A stretch of DNA of 64,000 nucleotides from UBA11524 sp963590165 (GTDB lineage Bacteria > Bacillota > Clostridia > Christensenellales > Aristaeellaceae). Position 1 is the stretch's first letter. The number at the start of each line of letters is the position of its first letter. Positions 1 to 7,783 of this stretch are shown here, one piece after another. A model generated the notes under the pieces. That model saw only the letters and a list, made by a program, of their open reading frames with translations, ran no database searches and was not told where the DNA came from. The stretch covers positions 1 through 64,000 of the forward strand of contig CAVANO010000049.1 of the NCBI GenBank assembly GCA_963590165.1, in the 5' to 3' direction. Made by a program: the position numbers and the translations under genes.

Positions 1-59
1 ATCACCAGAGGAAGTCTTTTATGATACGGTGTTGCACTTGACTTGACAATTCAAGAGAT

Positions 60-103
60 AAAAAAGACGGCCTGGATCCGATGATGAGTCGGATGCAGAC
101 CGT
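60..103 (-). terminator. Intrinsic terminator of the transglutaminase-like gene
   Basis: On the minus strand a 15-base arm (89-103) pairs with 67-81 through about 13 pairs and a 7-base loop. It is followed by a run of U (A run at 60-65 on the plus strand). It lies just past the stop codon of the gene ending at 107. Confidence 0.8.
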
Positions 104-106
104 TAT

Positions 107-802
107 TTACTTTCGGATGTTCCGGACGTTTCGGTTCATCAGGTGTCGGCCGATGTGCCGATAGATGAACGCCTTGAACGGCGACATCTGCTGATGGTGC
201 TCCCTGAGCAGCGCATCGGGGCTGTCGTAAATGCCGAAATCCTGATTGATGCCCTCGCTCTGAATATAGGTGGAATTACGGTTGAAATCAATGACCGGAT
301 GTCGGAAGTCACGTACCGCAGCGCCGTAGCCGCAGAATGAACCGGTGCAGTCAGGAAACTTCGCTTGCAGCGCTGTCAAATAAGCGCGGTCGAGGATGAA
401 AGCCTCCAGTTCGTACCACGCGCCATCCAGTTCGACCTCGACCCAACTGTGAAATACGTTTTTCGGTGCGAGCAGGTAAACAAGCCCGGTCATTGCGCCT
501 TTTTGCAGTTTCTTGTCGATGGTGAAGCCGTGAATCCGGCAGGGGATACCGCAGCCGCGCAGCAGCGTCATGAACAGTGTACCTTTTGTGTTGCACTGCC
601 CGAAGCCATCTGCAAGCACTTGCGTGGCGGGAATGCTGTCATCCGTGTTGTAGCCAAAGAGAATCTCATCACGCACGTAGTTGTAGATAGACTGAATGCG
701 TTCAAACGGCGCAAGCGATTGCCAACCATGTGTGTCAATCAGCGACTGAATGACTGGCGCGGAAAAATTCAGCATCGGAGTTTCCTGCAGATATTGCGTC
801 AT
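107..802 (-). CDS. Transglutaminase-like superfamily protein
   Basis: 231-residue protein with the transglutaminase-like (cysteine protease fold) pattern. A Cys sits in FGQCNTKGTLF (around residue 70). A His lies in FHSWVEVELDGAWYELEAF (around 119), followed by an acidic residue about 15 to 20 positions later, so a Cys-His-Asp triad is plausible. There is no signal peptide or membrane segment, so it is probably cytoplasmic. Members act as proteases, peptide N-glycanases or transferases, and the substrate cannot be read here. The ATG at 802 follows a GGAAAGGA-type ribosome site. The gene stands alone between its own promoter (836-864) and terminator (60-103). The family call is firm; the function is not known. 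Confidence 0.82.
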   Translation of the reverse strand: MTQYLQETPMLNFSAPVIQSLIDTHGWQSLAPFERIQSIYNYVRDEILFGYNTDDSIPATQVLADGFGQCNTKGTLFMTLLRGCGIPCRIHGFTIDKKLQKGAMTGLVYLLAPKNVFHSWVEVELDGAWYELEAFILDRAYLTALQAKFPDCTGSFCGYGAAVRDFRHPVIDFNRNSTYIQSEGINQDFGIYDSPDALLREHHQQMSPFKAFIYRHIGRHLMNRNVRNIRK

Positions 803-835
803 GGCGGCGGTATCCTTTCCTTGTTGACTGCACTT

Positions 836-864
836 ATTATAGCATGGCAGGGAAGGGACTGCAA
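836..864 (-). promoter_or_regulatory. Promoter of the transglutaminase-like gene
   Basis: Reading the minus strand, TTGCAG (859-864), a 17-base spacer and TATAAT (836-841) form a good sigma-A-like promoter about 35 bases upstream of the start codon. Confidence 0.75.
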
Positions 865-933
865 TCGGGTTACATCAAAATTTGCTGGTGCATTCTGCCG
901 ATATGAGGAGCATTTTCAGTACCGCGAGGCATT

Positions 934-1033
934 GATGAAGGCATATCCGCATCAGCACCTGATGTCCTTTGTGCGCGGAATTCCGCTGTTTGCCGCAATT
1001 GCCGCGCTGGGTGCATTGATTGCGATGCTGTAA
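934..1033 (+). CDS. Possible small single-pass membrane peptide
   Basis: A 32-codon frame starting ATG at 934 encodes a short polar N-terminus (MKAYPHQHLM) followed by a hydrophobic stretch of about 20 residues that could span the membrane. It ends 16 bases before a strong terminator (1050-1087). The upstream GCGAGG is a weak ribosome site and no clear plus-strand promoter is visible. It could equally be the decayed 3' end of a lost membrane protein gene, since the frame stays open far upstream. Nothing in the peptide is recognised. Confidence 0.25.
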
Positions 1034-1049
1034 TGCACGGCATGCAGGC

Positions 1050-1087
1050 AAGTCCTCTGAGCTTAAAAACAGTTCAGAGGACTTTTT
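1050..1087 (+). terminator. Intrinsic terminator
   Basis: AAGTCCTCTGA (1050-1060) pairs perfectly with its complement ending at 1084 around a 13-base loop, and is followed by a T run. It implies that something upstream is transcribed rightward, either the small frame at 934-1033 or a non-coding RNA. Confidence 0.75.
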
Positions 1088-1316
1088 GCATGTCCGCGAA
1101 TGCAGGAGAGTTCGAGGCTTGCAACGAATATAACAATTGATAATGAACTGCTGTCGTTTTACCTGGCGGACGATAGCTGTTTTCAAAGTTCCGGTCAATA
1201 GCTGTCAGTTGCCCATTCATCGATGCAGTTGTTCGAAAACTTTATCTCATCGTTACGTGAAACCATGTTGCAAACGGACTTCCACGTATAGAGAATGAAA
1301 TTTACGAGAATTTCCA

Positions 1317-1345
1317 TTGCACGCGTGCGGAAAAAATGCTATAAT
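1317..1345 (+). promoter_or_regulatory. Promoter of the RmlD-like / macro-domain operon
   Basis: TTGCAC (1317-1322), a 17-base spacer and a perfect TATAAT (1340-1345) lie 35 bases upstream of the ATG at 1381. Confidence 0.8.
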
Positions 1346-1380
1346 CATCACAAAGACTATTATTGGAAGAGGTGCAGTGT

Positions 1381-2271
1381 ATGAAGGTCATGGTAACGGG
1401 TGCAGATGGCATGCTGGGGCGCGATGTGATGCGCGCACTTCGGGAAAAGCATGTTCCCGCATGCGGTGTTGATTTGGCGGATTTTGACATTACGGATGAG
1501 GAGAAGGCAAAGGCGTTCGTTGCGGCGGAGAAGCCGGATGCTATCATCCACTGCGCGGCATATACAGACATCCAGCGCGCTGAGAATGAACCTGCCGTGT
1601 GTATCCAAACCAACGCGTCCGGCACGCTGAGCATGGTTCGTGCGGCACTTCGCGTCGGCGCGAAATTCCTGCTGATTTCCACGGCGGAAGTGTTCGGTGC
1701 GGAGCCGGATGCTGTCCATAGCGTGAATGACAAAACGTGCGCCGCAAATGTGTACGGATTGTCGAAAGTGCAGGCAGAGGAGGCAGTGCGTGCACTGATG
1801 ACGCGTTACTTCATCGTGCGGACAGGCTGCCTGTTCAGCACGCACGAAAAGGGACAGATTCGCACGATTCTCCGTGCGGCGCAGGAGCATCAGCGGCTGA
1901 CCATCTCCGATGACCTGATGGCATGCCCAACCTATACGCTCGACCTCGCGCGTGCTGTTGTTGCCTTGATTCAGACGGACAAATACGGCATTTATCACCT
2001 GACGAATGAGGGCGAATGCAACCTCGCGACGCTTGCCATCGCCGCATTGGGCATGGTCGGCAGCCGCTGCCGCGTTCAGCCTGTCACCGGCAACCGCGGC
2101 TCGGTTAGTGCGGCGCATCCGTCTTGCGTGCGCTTGCTGACAGGTCCTGCCGATTCGCCTGTGCATATGCCGCGCTGGGAGGATGCCCTCAACCGCTGCC
2201 TCGATGAAATTCGGGACGATGGCGTGCAGAAGGGAGTGAACGGTTATTCCTCTGCAAATTATACGAGGTGA
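1381..2271 (+). CDS. RmlD-like NAD(P)-dependent sugar reductase (dTDP-4-dehydrorhamnose reductase family)
   Basis: 296-residue short-chain dehydrogenase/reductase of the RmlD-substrate-binding family. It has an N-terminal Rossmann motif MKVMVTGADGMLG (GxxGxLG type). Further on are HCAAYTDIQRAE, an STAEVFG strand and the catalytic VYGLSKVQAEEAV (Tyr-x3-Lys). RmlD reduces dTDP-4-keto-rhamnose to dTDP-rhamnose, but no rmlA, rmlB or rmlC is nearby, so the sugar substrate is uncertain. The ATG at 1381 is chosen over an in-frame TTG at 1363 because GGAAGAGG is correctly spaced from it. Its 3' end overlaps the following macro-domain gene by 26 bases, which implies co-transcription and probably translational coupling. 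Confidence 0.82.
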   Translation: MKVMVTGADGMLGRDVMRALREKHVPACGVDLADFDITDEEKAKAFVAAEKPDAIIHCAAYTDIQRAENEPAVCIQTNASGTLSMVRAALRVGAKFLLISTAEVFGAEPDAVHSVNDKTCAANVYGLSKVQAEEAVRALMTRYFIVRTGCLFSTHEKGQIRTILRAAQEHQRLTISDDLMACPTYTLDLARAVVALIQTDKYGIYHLTNEGECNLATLAIAALGMVGSRCRVQPVTGNRGSVSAAHPSCVRLLTGPADSPVHMPRWEDALNRCLDEIRDDGVQKGVNGYSSANYTR

Positions 2272-3538
2272 CATTACAAAGCTGGCAGTTGATGCCATTG
2301 TCAACGCGGCAAATCCATCGTTGCTTGGCGGCGGCGGTGTGGACGGCTGCATTCACCGTGCTGCAGGTCCCGGGCTGCTGGCGGAATGCCGGACGCTCGG
2401 CGGTTGCAAGGTCGGTCAGGTGAAAATCACGCATGGCTATCGTCTGCCGTGCAAATACGTGATTCACACAGTCGGCCCCATCTATCAGGATGGTCATCAT
2501 CACGAGAAAGAATTGCTGACATCCTGCTATCAGTCATCGCTGGAAATGGCGAAAAGGTTCCATTGCGAAACCGTCGCGTTCCCGATGATTTCCGCCGGCG
2601 TGTATGGCTATCCGTGGGCTGAGGCACTTCATGTTGCTGTGGACACCATCAGCAAATTCCTGATGAACAACGACATGACGGTGACCATCGTCATCTTTGA
2701 CCGCAGAGAGTATCAGGTCAACGAGTCGCTGTTCGATGACGTGAATGCGTATATCGACAGGTGTACCCGCATCGCAGCGCGCAATGCATCATGGCTTGAA
2801 ACAGAAGCGCAAAATCGGAGCATCTTTACACCGGATGACAGGCGAAACATCGAAGCATGTTCGTCCGGGATGGACGAATTGTATGCAAATGAATCACAAC
2901 TGGAGGCAGAAATAAAAGAAACACAGCGGAAGTCTGCAAGAGAAGAATTACCGCTGATGGCTGCGGAAATATGCTTCCAGTCTGCAAGATCAGAAGGACA
3001 GCCGAAGGAAATAGCACGGCCGGAGGCTGCGAAGGAAATAGCACGGCCGGAGGCAGCGAAGGAAATAGCACGGCTGGAGGCTGCGAAGGAAATAAAACAG
3101 CCGAAGGCTGCGAAGGAAATAAAACAGCCGAAGGCTGCGAAGAAAGAAAATCCGTCGAAGACGGTGCCGAAGGAGTTGGGTGAGGCACTGAAGCGGATGG
3201 ATGAGTCTTTCTCTGAAATGCTCCTGCGGAAGATTGATGAATCCGGCATGACGGATGCGCAATGCTACCGCAAAGCGAACATTGACCGCAGGTTGTTCTC
3301 GAAGATTCGCAGCGATCGCGAATACCGTCCGAGCAAACCGACGGTGATTGCGTTTGCTGTTGCGCTGCAGCTGCCGCTGCAGGAAACACTTTCACTGCTG
3401 GAAAAGGCAGGTTTTACGCTGTCGCACGCCAGCAAGTTTGATATTATTGTGGAGTATTTTATCGCAAACCGCCGATACAATGTGTTTGAAATGAATGAAG
3501 TGCTGTTTGCGTATGATATGCCTTTGATTGGCGCATAA
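2246..3538 (+). CDS. Macro-domain protein (ADP-ribose binding/hydrolase) with repeat linker and C-terminal helical domain
   Basis: Residues 1 to about 165 form a macro domain: GDITKLAVDAIVNAAN, the phosphate loop SLLGGGGVDGCIHRAAG, and YVIHTVGPIYQDG. Such domains bind ADP-ribose or remove it from proteins or acetylated sirtuin products. The frame closes at a TGA at 2237 and conserved sequence runs back to residue 2. No ATG, GTG or TTG precedes the GDITK motif, and the only well-placed initiator is ATT at 2246, nine bases after an AAGGGAG ribosome site. A charged linker (about residues 210-305) holds five near-identical 9-residue repeats. The last 115 residues (MLLRKIDESGMTDAQCYRKA onward) resemble the helix-turn-helix-like tail often found on clostridial macro proteins. 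Substrate is unknown. Confidence 0.85.
   Translation: MPLQIIRGDITKLAVDAIVNAANPSLLGGGGVDGCIHRAAGPGLLAECRTLGGCKVGQVKITHGYRLPCKYVIHTVGPIYQDGHHHEKELLTSCYQSSLEMAKRFHCETVAFPMISAGVYGYPWAEALHVAVDTISKFLMNNDMTVTIVIFDRREYQVNESLFDDVNAYIDRCTRIAARNASWLETEAQNRSIFTPDDRRNIEACSSGMDELYANESQLEAEIKETQRKSAREELPLMAAEICFQSARSEGQPKEIARPEAAKEIARPEAAKEIARLEAAKEIKQPKAAKEIKQPKAAKKENPSKTVPKELGEALKRMDESFSEMLLRKIDESGMTDAQCYRKANIDRRLFSKIRSDREYRPSKPTVIAFAVALQLPLQETLSLLEKAGFTLSHASKFDIIVEYFIANRRYNVFEMNEVLFAYDMPLIGA
3005..3139 (+). repeat. Five tandem 27-bp repeats inside the macro-domain gene
   Basis: Units begin at 3005, 3032, 3059, 3086 and 3113, exactly 27 bases apart, and encode KEIARPEAA-like nonapeptides (later copies KEIKQPKAA). 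The length keeps frame, so copy-number change would only lengthen the linker. Confidence 0.9.
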
Positions 3539-3578
3539 GCAGGCTTTGCCTGATTTTTTTTCGTTAGTAATCAAAGAA

Positions 3579-3840
3579 GCAGCAGGATCAGCCCGGCAAC
3601 AGAAGTGCGCAAGCGAAGGAGTCCAGAGGGCGAGCGCAAAGCCCTCTGGAAAAGCAACAGGATCAATCCAGCAACAGAAGTGCGCAAGCGAAGAAGTCCA
3701 GAAGGCGAGCACAAAGCCCTCTGGAAAAGCAGCAGGATCAATCCAGCACAGAAGTGCGCAAGCGAAGGAGTCCAGAGGGCGAGCGCAAAGCCCTCTGGAA
3801 AAGCAGCAGGATAATCCCAGAAATTAAAGTGCGCACTGCC
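3579..3840. repeat. Array of three 74-75-bp palindrome-bearing repeats
   Basis: Three units, plus partial flanks, each carry AGAAGTGCGCAAGCGAAG followed by a hairpin: CCAGAGGGC, a 9-base loop, GCCCTCTGG (3623-3649, 3698-3724, 3772-3798). The second copy has one stem mismatch. An open frame (3528-3827) crosses the array, but it merely translates the repeats in shifting frames and is not believed. The array fills the gap between the macro-domain gene and the DUF3842 gene. It may act as a terminator or mRNA-stability element, or be a REP-like element; no T run follows. Confidence 0.85.
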
Positions 3841-3877
3841 CAGAAATTCAGTAAACCATAAGGAGGAAAATCCTCTT

Positions 3878-4291
3878 ATGACAGTTGTCATCCTCGATGC
3901 CCAGGGCGGCGGCATGGGTCGTATGCTCGTGGAAGGCCTGAAAAAGGCACTTCCCGAGCAGTCTGTCATCGCTGTCGGCACCAATGCCCTTGCTACCGCT
4001 GCGATGCTTCGCGCAGGTGCAGACCAAGGTGCAACCGGTGAAAACGCTATTGTTGTCACCAGCGGCAGGGCGGATTTGATTCTCTGCCCCATCGGTATGG
4101 TGCTTTGCGATGCGATGCTTGGCGAGGTTACGCCTGCTATGGCAATGGCTGTCGGACGCAGCCGTGCCCACAAAATTCTCCTGCCGGTCAGCCGTTGTCA
4201 GACGACCGTCGCCGGTATGCCGAAAATGACTATGGCGGAGGCCGTGCAAAAGGCGGTCGATGAGGCGGTTTCGCGCATCAGGGAAGTTTGA
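3878..4291 (+). CDS. DUF3842 family protein
   Basis: 137-residue small cytosolic protein beginning MTVVILDAQGGGMGRMLVE and containing ALATAAMLRAGADQGATGENA and a CPIGMV segment, which matches my memory of the DUF3842 family of Clostridia. The Gly-rich start looks like a nucleotide-binding turn, but no function is established. The ATG follows AAGGAGGAAAATCCTCTT. That ribosome site can fold on itself (GAGGA pairing with TCCTC), which might reduce its strength. It sits alone downstream of the repeat array with no recognisable promoter of its own. The 71 bases after it hold nothing evident. Confidence 0.75.
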   Translation: MTVVILDAQGGGMGRMLVEGLKKALPEQSVIAVGTNALATAAMLRAGADQGATGENAIVVTSGRADLILCPIGMVLCDAMLGEVTPAMAMAVGRSRAHKILLPVSRCQTTVAGMPKMTMAEAVQKAVDEAVSRIREV

Positions 4292-4362
4292 AACATTGAG
4301 TCACCGACACTCACTGCACAGACAGTACAAACAATGATCATATTCTGTTGGCAAGCCACTGA

Positions 4363-5208
4363 TTACTGCTGCTTTGCATTGGATATGCAAAAGCTGAGCC
4401 GCATTGTGCCGCGCAAGGCGAGCATTGCGATGATCACGGGCACGAGTGCCATGAGCGAAGCGGCAAAGATAATTTGCGGATTGTTGGTCGAAAGTTCCTT
4501 GAGCAGACCGGAAAGCGGCTGCTTCAGCGAGTCTGAAACGAGGAGAAGCGGCTGCTCGACGAGATTCCAGCCTTCCGCAAATGTCAGCGCGAACAGAACT
4601 GCCAAACTAGGCAGACAATAGGGGATCAGCCCGGTTCGCATCAGTTGAACAGTGCTGCCGCCTTCCAGACGGAGATATTCTGTCAACTCATCCGGCCAGT
4701 GCAGGAGAATCTGCCGCATCAGGATGGTGCCGAATGGTGCGAACGCAACCGGTGCATACAGCAAAAGCGGATGATTCAGCAGGTGATTCGCGTAGGCGAC
4801 GCGGTAAATCGGGAGGAGCGTCATCTGCGGTGGCATGAGCATCATCAGCATGTATGCGCCGACGAGCACGATGCACCAGCGCGCACGTTGTTTTGCCAGC
4901 ACGTATCCGGCGAAAAACGATACCAGCACTTGTATAAGGCATGCGGCAGTTGTCCAACCAAGGCTGCGCCAGAAAGCAACCCAATATTGCGAATAGGAAA
5001 ACAATTGCTGCCATTGTTCCGTTGAAAATGGGTTGGGAAAAAGCTGCACGGACAGTGTGCCGGTTGAGATGCCCAGCGCGTCAAACGGCGGAACGAACGA
5101 TTGTATACAAAGCAGATACAACGGCAGCAGCACGATGATGATCAGCAGCATTGCTGCCAACCGCATCGCCGCCAACCGCATCGCTGCCATCCGGAACACA
5201 TGCTTCAC
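4363..5208 (-). CDS. Carbohydrate ABC transporter permease, MalG-like
   Basis: 281-residue inner-membrane protein with about six hydrophobic segments and a MalG-type EAA loop in degenerate form (EYLRLEGGSTVQLMRTGLIP, around residue 190), which normally contacts the ATPase. It pairs with the MalF-like permease encoded immediately upstream (4-base ATGA overlap) and the binding protein before that, giving a type I sugar importer. No ATPase is encoded here, so a shared MsmK/UgpC-like ATPase elsewhere is likely, as is common in Bacillota. The N-terminus contains a threefold MRLAAM-like repeat from a 15-bp tandem duplication. Substrate is not readable. Confidence 0.85.
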   Translation of the reverse strand: MKHVFRMAAMRLAAMRLAAMLLIIIVLLPLYLLCIQSFVPPFDALGISTGTLSVQLFPNPFSTEQWQQLFSYSQYWVAFWRSLGWTTAACLIQVLVSFFAGYVLAKQRARWCIVLVGAYMLMMLMPPQMTLLPIYRVAYANHLLNHPLLLYAPVAFAPFGTILMRQILLHWPDELTEYLRLEGGSTVQLMRTGLIPYCLPSLAVLFALTFAEGWNLVEQPLLLVSDSLKQPLSGLLKELSTNNPQIIFAASLMALVPVIIAMLALRGTMRLSFCISNAKQQ

Positions 5209-6053
5209 AGCATATCCTCCTCTCTGCGTCGCAGCAGCAGGAAAATCGTGAGAAACAACAGCGTCATCGCCAACGCAAACAGGGTTGACCCTGCTGACAG
5301 CAGACCATAATCCAGCTTTGTGAAATGATTGTTGACGTAATTCTGTACAAAATACAGTTTTTGAGGAGGATACATGCCGTAAAGCAGGTACGATTCACGG
5401 AAAACGCGCATGCCGTTCATGGACAGATCAACAAACGAAAAGAAAATCACCGGACGCAGCAGCGGCAGCGAAATTCGCCATGCAATCGTCCGATGCGATG
5501 CACCGTCAACGAGTGCCGCATCAAAAATCGCCGGTTCAATGGCCTGCATGCCAATCAGCATCAGCAGATTCACGGCGCCTACATTCTTCCACAGGTACAG
5601 CGTCAGGAGCGTGATGTATTTCCAGTCTGCATCACGCGGCTTGAACGTCTTTGCCAGCCATGAACTGCCGCCAAACATTGCCTTCCACAGCGGAACAATC
5701 GCCGATGTCGGCAGAAAAATCGGAATCAGCAGCACGAGCGTTAGCATAGACGACTTTTTATGCCAGAAAATCGCATTTGCAAGCAAAAAACCGCAAATCA
5801 ACGAAATGCCGACCGCGAGCAGGAAGAATTTCAGCGTGTTGCCGACCGCAAGCGTATAAAAGCTGCTCTGCCAGACGGCAATGTAATTGCTGATGCCGAC
5901 AAAATGCGCCGAAGCGCTGTTGTCCAGGAATGAGGAAACCAGTGACAGACAAAACGGCGCGATGTAGCACAGCACAAAGCCAAGCAGCCCCGGCAGGAGA
6001 AAAAGCACGTCCCGCCGGGGATAAATGAAGCGGTGATTGTACGGACGAACCAT
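5205..6053 (-). CDS. Carbohydrate ABC transporter permease, MalF-like
   Basis: 282-residue membrane protein with a short cytoplasmic N-terminus, six predicted membrane segments and the EAA loop DAALVDGASHRTIAWRISLP (around residue 180), typical of MalF/UgpA permeases of family 1 sugar importers. It lies 6 bases after the solute-binding-protein gene and overlaps the MalG-like gene by 4 bases. The three form one transcription unit read leftward from the promoter at 7563-7591. Confidence 0.87.
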   Translation of the reverse strand: MVRPYNHRFIYPRRDVLFLLPGLLGFVLCYIAPFCLSLVSSFLDNSASAHFVGISNYIAVWQSSFYTLAVGNTLKFFLLAVGISLICGFLLANAIFWHKKSSMLTLVLLIPIFLPTSAIVPLWKAMFGGSSWLAKTFKPRDADWKYITLLTLYLWKNVGAVNLLMLIGMQAIEPAIFDAALVDGASHRTIAWRISLPLLRPVIFFSFVDLSMNGMRVFRESYLLYGMYPPQKLYFVQNYVNNHFTKLDYGLLSAGSTLFALAMTLLFLTIFLLLRRREEDML

Positions 6054-6059
6054 GCGGTT

Positions 6060-7338
6060 TCACTCCTCCAGTGCCATTTGGACAAGGTAAACCACGTTTT
6101 CCTTCAGCTCTTCATCGGTCATATTGCCAAGATACCAATCCTGCAGATTGGCCCAAACGGCACCGTGGAAATCACTGCTGCCAGGGAATGTTGTTGCAAG
6201 GACGTTTTTGCGGTACTCCTGTGCCGTCGCATACGCACCAGCACTGTATGAAGTTGTAAAATAGCGCCGTCCTGCCTTGACGTAAGCAGTTTGAACACCG
6301 TTAACATCCGTGAACGTCGGCAAAAGATCCTTCATGTTGGTGATTCGCCGGGTCGGCGGATTTTTGCCCATCATGAAAAAATCGCGTTCCATGTCGCACA
6401 GCGAAAGCGCGTCATTGGACAGCATGCTGCGAAGGAAATCAGCCGCCAGTTCCTGATGCGGTGCATCCTTCATCAGAACGCAGCTGATTAAACCGCCCAC
6501 ATGATAATTTTCATCTTCGCTGAAGGCGGGTCCCGGAATCAGATTGGAACCCCATGCGAGTGGATTGATGCCGCCTGAACAGGAAATGATTACGCTGCAT
6601 TTATTCTTGCACTCTGAGTTCATATCCAAATAGGCGTCTGACGTCAGGACTTCGCGGAACAAATCAAGATATTCGTCAAAAAACTGGTCGATTCGTTCAG
6701 GATGCAGCCAATTGAAATTCAGGAACATGTCGACATTTACATTCTGCAGATACGGGCAATTCGCCAGTGCTTGCCCATACATCAAATAAACATCCGGCTC
6801 GCCGTCACCGTTTGTATCCTTCGGCAACTGACGGCAAAGCTCCGCGAATTCTTCCCATGTCCAGTAACCATCGGCTGCGGGATTGGAAACGCCCGCCTTT
6901 TTCGCAACAGCGGAATCCCAGAAAAAGCATTCCTCGACGATATAAAACGGCAGTCCAATCAGTTTCCCTTCGTACATCAGCAGCCTGCTTAAATCGATGA
7001 GTTCTTCCGGATATTCCGTCAAACCAATGGCATCGAGCGTCTGCGAATAACCTTTTTGAGCCATCGACAATGTCAACCGATAGTCTGCAATCACGAGATC
7101 AGCATCGCATTGCCCATTCAACAGCAAACTTGTAAATTGTTCTTCCGAATAAAGACGGTATTCAATCGTTGTTTCAGGATGCACTTTGAAGAAAGCTTCT
7201 TCAATGGGAACGTTTTCCGCTTCTGATTTATAATCTATAATTGCGACAACAAGGGTGTTTTCTGATGCTTCAGCAAAAACGACTGGTAACAAAATAAGAA
7301 AAAAAACCGTGCCGAAAAGTGATAAAGAAACGTTTCAT
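6060..7338 (-). CDS. Extracellular solute-binding protein of a sugar ABC transporter, frameshifted in the signal peptide
   Basis: The main frame (6060-7298) encodes about 410 residues of a family 1 solute-binding protein (NTLVVAIIDYKSE, later DGYWTWEEFAELCRQL, ASENTL after the cleavage site). It has no usable start: the frame begins with the end of a signal peptide (ILLPVVFAEA) and then meets a stop. A perfect ribosome site (GGAGGAGAATACA) precedes ATG at 7338 in another frame, giving MKRFFITFRHGFF. The two join into a normal signal peptide if the run of eight T (7299-7306) is read as seven. So the gene is either phase-variable, rescued by slippage, or carries a sequencing or assembly indel. 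The product would sit at the cell surface and feed the two permeases downstream. Confidence 0.8.
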
Positions 7339-7562
7339 TGTATTCTCCTCCAAGTTTAATTTGTAAGAAAAAGGAGTGAGCGGCTCTTCTTATTACTGAT
7401 AGGTCAGTATCGTAGGTGTTGTTTCCATAAGTTGTGTAATTGCAACTCCTCCCTCGTATAAGTCGGTCGTAAAGGTGCCATCTTCTGCAGTATGCCGCCC
7501 AGTCCTCCTCTCTAAAAGAGGCGTGTCCATTCGTAAAACATTCGGGGAAACGATTCATCATC

Positions 7563-7591
7563 ATTATATATATCTTTGAGTGTTTTGTCAA
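7563..7591 (-). promoter_or_regulatory. Promoter of the sugar ABC operon
   Basis: On the minus strand TTGACA (7586-7591), 17 bases, TATAAT (7563-7568): both hexamers match consensus. Confidence 0.85.
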
Positions 7592-7745
7592 GGAAAAATT
7601 TAGTTATTATACTATTACAATTTTGCGAAGGTAAAATCTTTCCTTGTTATTGCTATTTCGCTGCATGAGCAGAAAATTCACTGCGCTACCGGCTATACCA
7701 GCCGCTCTTGGGCAACCGAGCAAAACATGTGTTTATAAGGCAATT

Positions 7746-7776
7746 AAAAAAGGACAGAGGAGCCTGTGCTCCTCTG
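7746..7776 (-). terminator. Terminator after the membrane-anchored GH3 gene of locus A
   Basis: CAGAGGAG (minus strand, 7769-7776) pairs with 7755-7762 around a 6-base loop, followed by CCTTTTTT on the minus strand. Confidence 0.85.
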
Positions 7777-7783
7777 CCATTTC

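Larger units (their letters stand above)
803..1316. other. Intergenic stretch with one promoter, one possible small gene and one terminator
   Basis: Apart from the minus-strand promoter at 836-864, a possible 32-codon reading frame at 934-1033 and a strong terminator at 1050-1087, I see nothing assignable. The part from 1090 to 1316 shows no clear gene or repeat. Confidence 0.5.
7339..7783 (-). other. Long leader of the sugar ABC operon plus terminator of the GH3 gene
   Basis: The promoter at 7563-7591 puts the start of transcription near 7556, leaving a leader of roughly 215 nucleotides before the ATG at 7338. It contains AGGGAGGAG followed by a very short frame (METTPTILTYQ, beginning near 7434) and no T-box or other motif that I recognise. 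The 7592-7740 part is AT-rich and shows no gene. Confidence 0.5.

Noticed and set aside
365..1033. A 222-codon plus-strand frame over the transglutaminase-like gene
   Set aside because: Most of it is antisense to a gene with clear motifs, promoter and terminator; only its last 32 codons are kept as a weak small-peptide candidate.
3528..3827. A 99-codon frame across the hairpin repeats
   Set aside because: The repeat is read in changing frames (74- and 75-bp units), so the peptide is an accident of the repeats.
3579..3840. CRISPR array
   Set aside because: Units are 74-75 bp and almost wholly identical, with no unique spacers and no cas genes nearby.
7235..7591. A 118-codon minus-strand frame upstream of the frameshifted binding protein
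   Set aside because: Its first codons overlap the -35 box of a consensus promoter and it has no ribosome site, so only the leader region is real.
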